Below, piece after piece: positions 61,234 through 64,000 of a DNA stretch of 64,000 nt. The notes beneath the pieces are model-generated. The model was not told the DNA's origin, made no database searches, and saw nothing but the letters and a program-made list of their open reading frames with translations. Source of the DNA: Prescottella agglutinans (lineage in GTDB: Bacteria; Actinomycetota; Actinomycetes; Mycobacteriales; Mycobacteriaceae); contig NZ_RKLP01000004.1 of the NCBI RefSeq assembly GCF_004011865.1, forward strand, positions 186,001 through 250,000, read 5' to 3'. The position numbers and the translations under genes were made by a program. The stretch's first letter is position 1. Each line of letters opens with the position of its first letter.

Positions 61234-63692
61234 CGCACGGCCTCCCCTCGGGCCGCGGGTGCCACGGCGCCGTTGGTGCCGGGTTCGGCGCGGCGCACCC
61301 GCACGACGTCGCCGGCTCGGCCGAGTCGACGGTGCACCGCCGAACCGGGCGAGTTCATCGGCAGCCACACCACCCGGTAGGGCAGGTCGGTGATCGCGAG
61401 CGGCAGGGTGACCGCGCCCCGCTCGGACTCGACGGTCACCGGGTCGCCTTCCCGCGCACCGATCTCCGCGGCGCAGTCGGCCGACAGCCGGACGACGGGC
61501 GGGCGGGCGGTACCGGCGAGGTACGGTTCGCCGTCCTGCATCCGACCGGCGTCGAGGAGCATCCGCCACGTGGCCAGGACGGCATGGCCGGGCCCCGGCT
61601 CGGGTACGGGCCGGGGTTCGATCTCCCAGGAGTCCGGCCTCACTCCTCCCCATGTACCCAGCCGCGCGATCTCGATCCGCGCGGCGGCGACGTCGGGCAG
61701 CCCGAGCGCGACGCCCGACTCGGCGGCGAGGGCGTGCAACACGCGCTGGTCCGGCACCGCGCCGGTGTCGCGGAGCGCGGCCTCGAACGGCCGCACCCGC
61801 CCCTCCCAGTCGACGAACGCGCCGGATTTCTCCGCGACCGGCGCGACCGGGAACACGACGTCGGCGCGCTCGGTCACGGCGCTGCGGCGCACCTCCAGGC
61901 TGACGACGAACCCCGTCGCGTCCAGGGCCTCCGTCGCGGCCACGGGGTCGGGCAGGTCGTCGAGTTCGACGCCGCCCACCAGGAGCGCCCCCAGCGAGCC
62001 CGTCGCGGCCGCCGCGAGCATCGACGACGTGTCCCGGCCGGGTCCCGAGGGCAGGTCCCCGCACTCCCAGACGGTCTCGACCTCGCGCCGGGCCGCGGGA
62101 TCGGTGACCGGCCGCCCACCCGGCAACACCGCCGGTGACGCACCGACCTCCAACGCGCCGCGTTCACCGGCCCGCCGCGGGATCCACGCTATCCGCGCGC
62201 CGGTCGCGTCGGCCAGGCGTCCCACCGCCGACAGCGTTCCGGGAATCCCAGCGGCCCGCTCGCCGACCAGGATCACCGAACCGGCACACCGCAGAAACTC
62301 CGACGCGGACAGTTCGTCGAGGATCGCCGGTTCGTCGCCCGGGACCGCTCGCAGCAACCGGCCGGACATCTTCTCGAGCCCGCGCGTCGCGTAGGGCCCG
62401 ACGGACATGACCACCGTCCGGCGAACCCGGACGGCCTTGCGCAGTCGGAGGAACACCATCGGCGACTCCTCCTCCGGCTCGAACGCGACCAGCAGGACGG
62501 CGGGTGCGTGCTCGAGGTCGTCGTACGTGATCGCCGTGGGATCGGCACCGAGAACGCGGCCGGCTACCCGGGCGGCGAGGAACCCGGCTTCCTCGACGGA
62601 GTGCAGCCGGGAGCGGAAGTCGATGTCGTTGGTGCCGAGTACCGCCCGAGCGAACTTCGCGTACGCGTACGCATCCTCCACGGTGGACCGACCACCGACC
62701 AGGACGCCGGTGCCGCCGCGCGCCGCCGCGAGCCCGCGTGCGGCGGCCGCGAGCGCCTCCGGCCACGACGCCGGCACGAGGTCGCCGGCGTCGTTCCGGA
62801 CCATCGGCGTCGCGAGCCGGTCCGGTTCGGTCGCGTACGTGAACGCCCAGCGCCCCTTGTCGCAGTTCCATTCCTCGTTGACCTGCGGGTCGTCGCCGGC
62901 GAGGCGGCGCAGCACGGTCCCGCGGCGATGGTCGGTGCGCTGCGCGCACCCGCCGGCACAGTGCTCGCAGATGCTCGGACTCGACACCAGGTCGAACGGC
63001 CGGGCCCGGAACCGGTACGCGGCGCCGGTGAGCGCACCGACCGGGCAGATCTGCACGGTGTTGCCGGAGAAGTAGGAGTCGAACGGCTCGTCCTCGCCGA
63101 TCCCGACCTGCTGCAGGGCACCGCGCTCGAGAAGTTCGATCATCGGGTCGCCCGCGATCTGCTGGGAGAAGCGGGTGCAGCGCGCGCACAGCACGCACCG
63201 TTCGCGGTCCAACAGCACCTCGCTGGACAGCGGAATCGGTTTGGGGAAGGTGCGTTTGACGCCGCCGAACCGGGACTCGGAGCGGCCGCTCGACATCGCC
63301 TGGTTCTGCAGCGGGCACTCGCCGCCCTTGTCGCAGACGGGGCAGTCGAGCGGATGGTTGATGAGCAGCAGTTCCATCACGCCCTTCTGCGCGCGGTCCG
63401 CCGCCTCGGAGGTGACCTGCGTGTGGACCACCATGCCGTCGGTCGCAACGGTCGTGCACGACGCCAGCGGCTTGCGCTGCCCCTCGACCTCGACGAGGCA
63501 CTGCCGGCACGCGCCGACCGGGTCTAGCAGTGGATGGTCGCAGAACCGAGGGATCTGGATGCCGATGCCCTCGGCCGCGCGGATCACGAGCGTCCCCTTG
63601 GGGACGGTCACCTCGACGCCGTCGATCGTGAGCGTCACCCGGTCCGACGGCACCGGCTGGCCGGAGGCGTCGGCACCTACGTTGACGGTCAT
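61230..63692 (-). CDS. nuoG: NADH-quinone oxidoreductase subunit G
   Basis: An 820-residue iron-sulfur subunit. It has the 2Fe-2S ferredoxin part ([20 protein letters not shown]), the His-Cys cluster [19 protein letters not shown], the 4Fe-4S motif [10 protein letters not shown]...CPVGALT and a further Cys set CEHCAGGC...NCDKGRW, comparable to the N7 cluster. A molybdopterin-oxidoreductase-like domain with no expected cofactor makes up the rest. The ATG overlaps the nuoF stop. Confidence 0.96.
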   Translation of the reverse strand: MTVNVGADASGQPVPSDRVTLTIDGVEVTVPKGTLVIRAAEGIGIQIPRFCDHPLLDPVGACRQCLVEVEGQRKPLASCTTVATDGMVVHTQVTSEAADRAQKGVMELLLINHPLDCPVCDKGGECPLQNQAMSSGRSESRFGGVKRTFPKPIPLSSEVLLDRERCVLCARCTRFSQQIAGDPMIELLERGALQQVGIGEDEPFDSYFSGNTVQICPVGALTGAAYRFRARPFDLVSSPSICEHCAGGCAQRTDHRRGTVLRRLAGDDPQVNEEWNCDKGRWAFTYATEPDRLATPMVRNDAGDLVPASWPEALAAAARGLAAARGGTGVLVGGRSTVEDAYAYAKFARAVLGTNDIDFRSRLHSVEEAGFLAARVAGRVLGADPTAITYDDLEHAPAVLLVAFEPEEESPMVFLRLRKAVRVRRTVVMSVGPYATRGLEKMSGRLLRAVPGDEPAILDELSASEFLRCAGSVILVGERAAGIPGTLSAVGRLADATGARIAWIPRRAGERGALEVGASPAVLPGGRPVTDPAARREVETVWECGDLPSGPGRDTSSMLAAAATGSLGALLVGGVELDDLPDPVAATEALDATGFVVSLEVRRSAVTERADVVFPVAPVAEKSGAFVDWEGRVRPFEAALRDTGAVPDQRVLHALAAESGVALGLPDVAAARIEIARLGTWGGVRPDSWEIEPRPVPEPGPGHAVLATWRMLLDAGRMQDGEPYLAGTARPPVVRLSADCAAEIGAREGDPVTVESERGAVTLPLAITDLPYRVVWLPMNSPGSAVHRRLGRAGDVVRVRRAEPGTNGAVAPAARGEAVR

Positions 63693-64000
63693 GCGATCCC
63701 CCCTTCCGGTCGGGCCGTGACCTTCGAGACGAGCGCGGACTCGTCCGGGTCGAACGGGCAGCCTCCGTGCTCGAGGTGCGCGACGTACTCGTCGCGGAAG
63801 TACTTCAGCGAGGACGTGATCGGGCTCGTGGCGCCGTCACCGAGGGCGCAGAACGACTTGCCGAGGACGGTGTCGGAGATGTCGAGCAGCTTCGTGAGGT
63901 CCTCCTCGGTGCCCTCCCCACGCTCGAGCCGCTCGAGGATCTGCACCAGCCAGTACGTGCCCTCCCGGCACGGGGTGCACTTGCCGCACGACTCGTGGGC
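63689..64000 (-). CDS. nuoF: NADH-quinone oxidoreductase subunit F (C-terminal part only)
   Basis: Only the last 103 codons are inside the window; the gene starts beyond 64000. The 4Fe-4S cluster N3 motif [15 protein letters not shown] is visible at the window end, and the fourth Cys is in [13 protein letters not shown]. NuoF holds FMN and the NADH site in its upstream part, which is not seen here. Confidence 0.95.
   Translation of the reverse strand, partial: AHESCGKCTPCREGTYWLVQILERLERGEGTEEDLTKLLDISDTVLGKSFCALGDGATSPITSSLKYFRDEYVAHLEHGGCPFDPDESALVSKVTARPEGGIA

Overview
The window is chromosomal DNA from a very GC-rich actinobacterium of the order Mycobacteriales, most likely Rhodococcus or a close relative. 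The basis is the mycobacterial-type gene order (ftsK, rnj, dapA, thyX, dapB, pepR, pnp, rpsO, ribF, mntR, truB, pptT, pptH, dinF, nrnA, rbfA, infB, nusA, rimP), a mycothiol-type DinB/MDMPI protein, PptT/PptH and a complete nuo operon. The species cannot be fixed from the sequence alone. Genes are tightly packed, no intergenic gap exceeds about 300 bases, and I found no tRNA, rRNA, CRISPR array, prophage or insertion sequence.

Region 1 (1-36.5 kb) is core housekeeping. It holds cell division (ftsK, cut by the window start), RNA turnover and translation (rnj, pnp, rpsO, infB, nusA, rimP, rbfA, ylxR, ylxP, truB, nrnA), lysine/DAP synthesis (dapA, dapB), dTMP synthesis (thyX), FMN/FAD synthesis (ribF), metal regulation (mntR) and the opposing phosphopantetheine enzymes PptT/PptH. 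Small accessory units sit among them: a MarR regulator divergent from an MFS pump and aldo/keto reductase, a ribbon-helix-helix protein with a phased operator array, a methyltransferase divergent from a large arylsulfatase, and two lipoprotein units. The rpsO-pnp spacer carries a 19-bp hairpin.

Region 2 (36.6-48.9 kb) is a catabolic island of ten genes: an NTF2-like protein, a carotenoid/stilbene-type oxygenase, a PaaI-like thioesterase, two acyl-CoA synthetases, two thiolases, a PaaN-like aldehyde dehydrogenase, a nitronate-monooxygenase-like flavoprotein and a tandem HxlR-type regulator with two zinc-knuckle motifs. The set suggests that an alkene or aryl-alkene is cleaved to an aldehyde or acid, activated with CoA and split by thiolysis. 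The substrate cannot be read from the sequence. One thiolase lacks the usual second catalytic cysteine, and two promoters of the island share the motif ACTTCAWTAA. This is the best candidate here for an undescribed system.

Region 3 (48.9-53.1 kb) contains a TetR regulator divergent from a 14-TM drug pump, with duplicated operator-like sites, then a UBP-type zinc-finger protein divergent from a Na+/H+ antiporter.

Region 4 (53.2-64 kb) is the respiratory complex I operon nuoN to nuoF on the minus strand, with most junctions overlapping; nuoF is cut by the window end.
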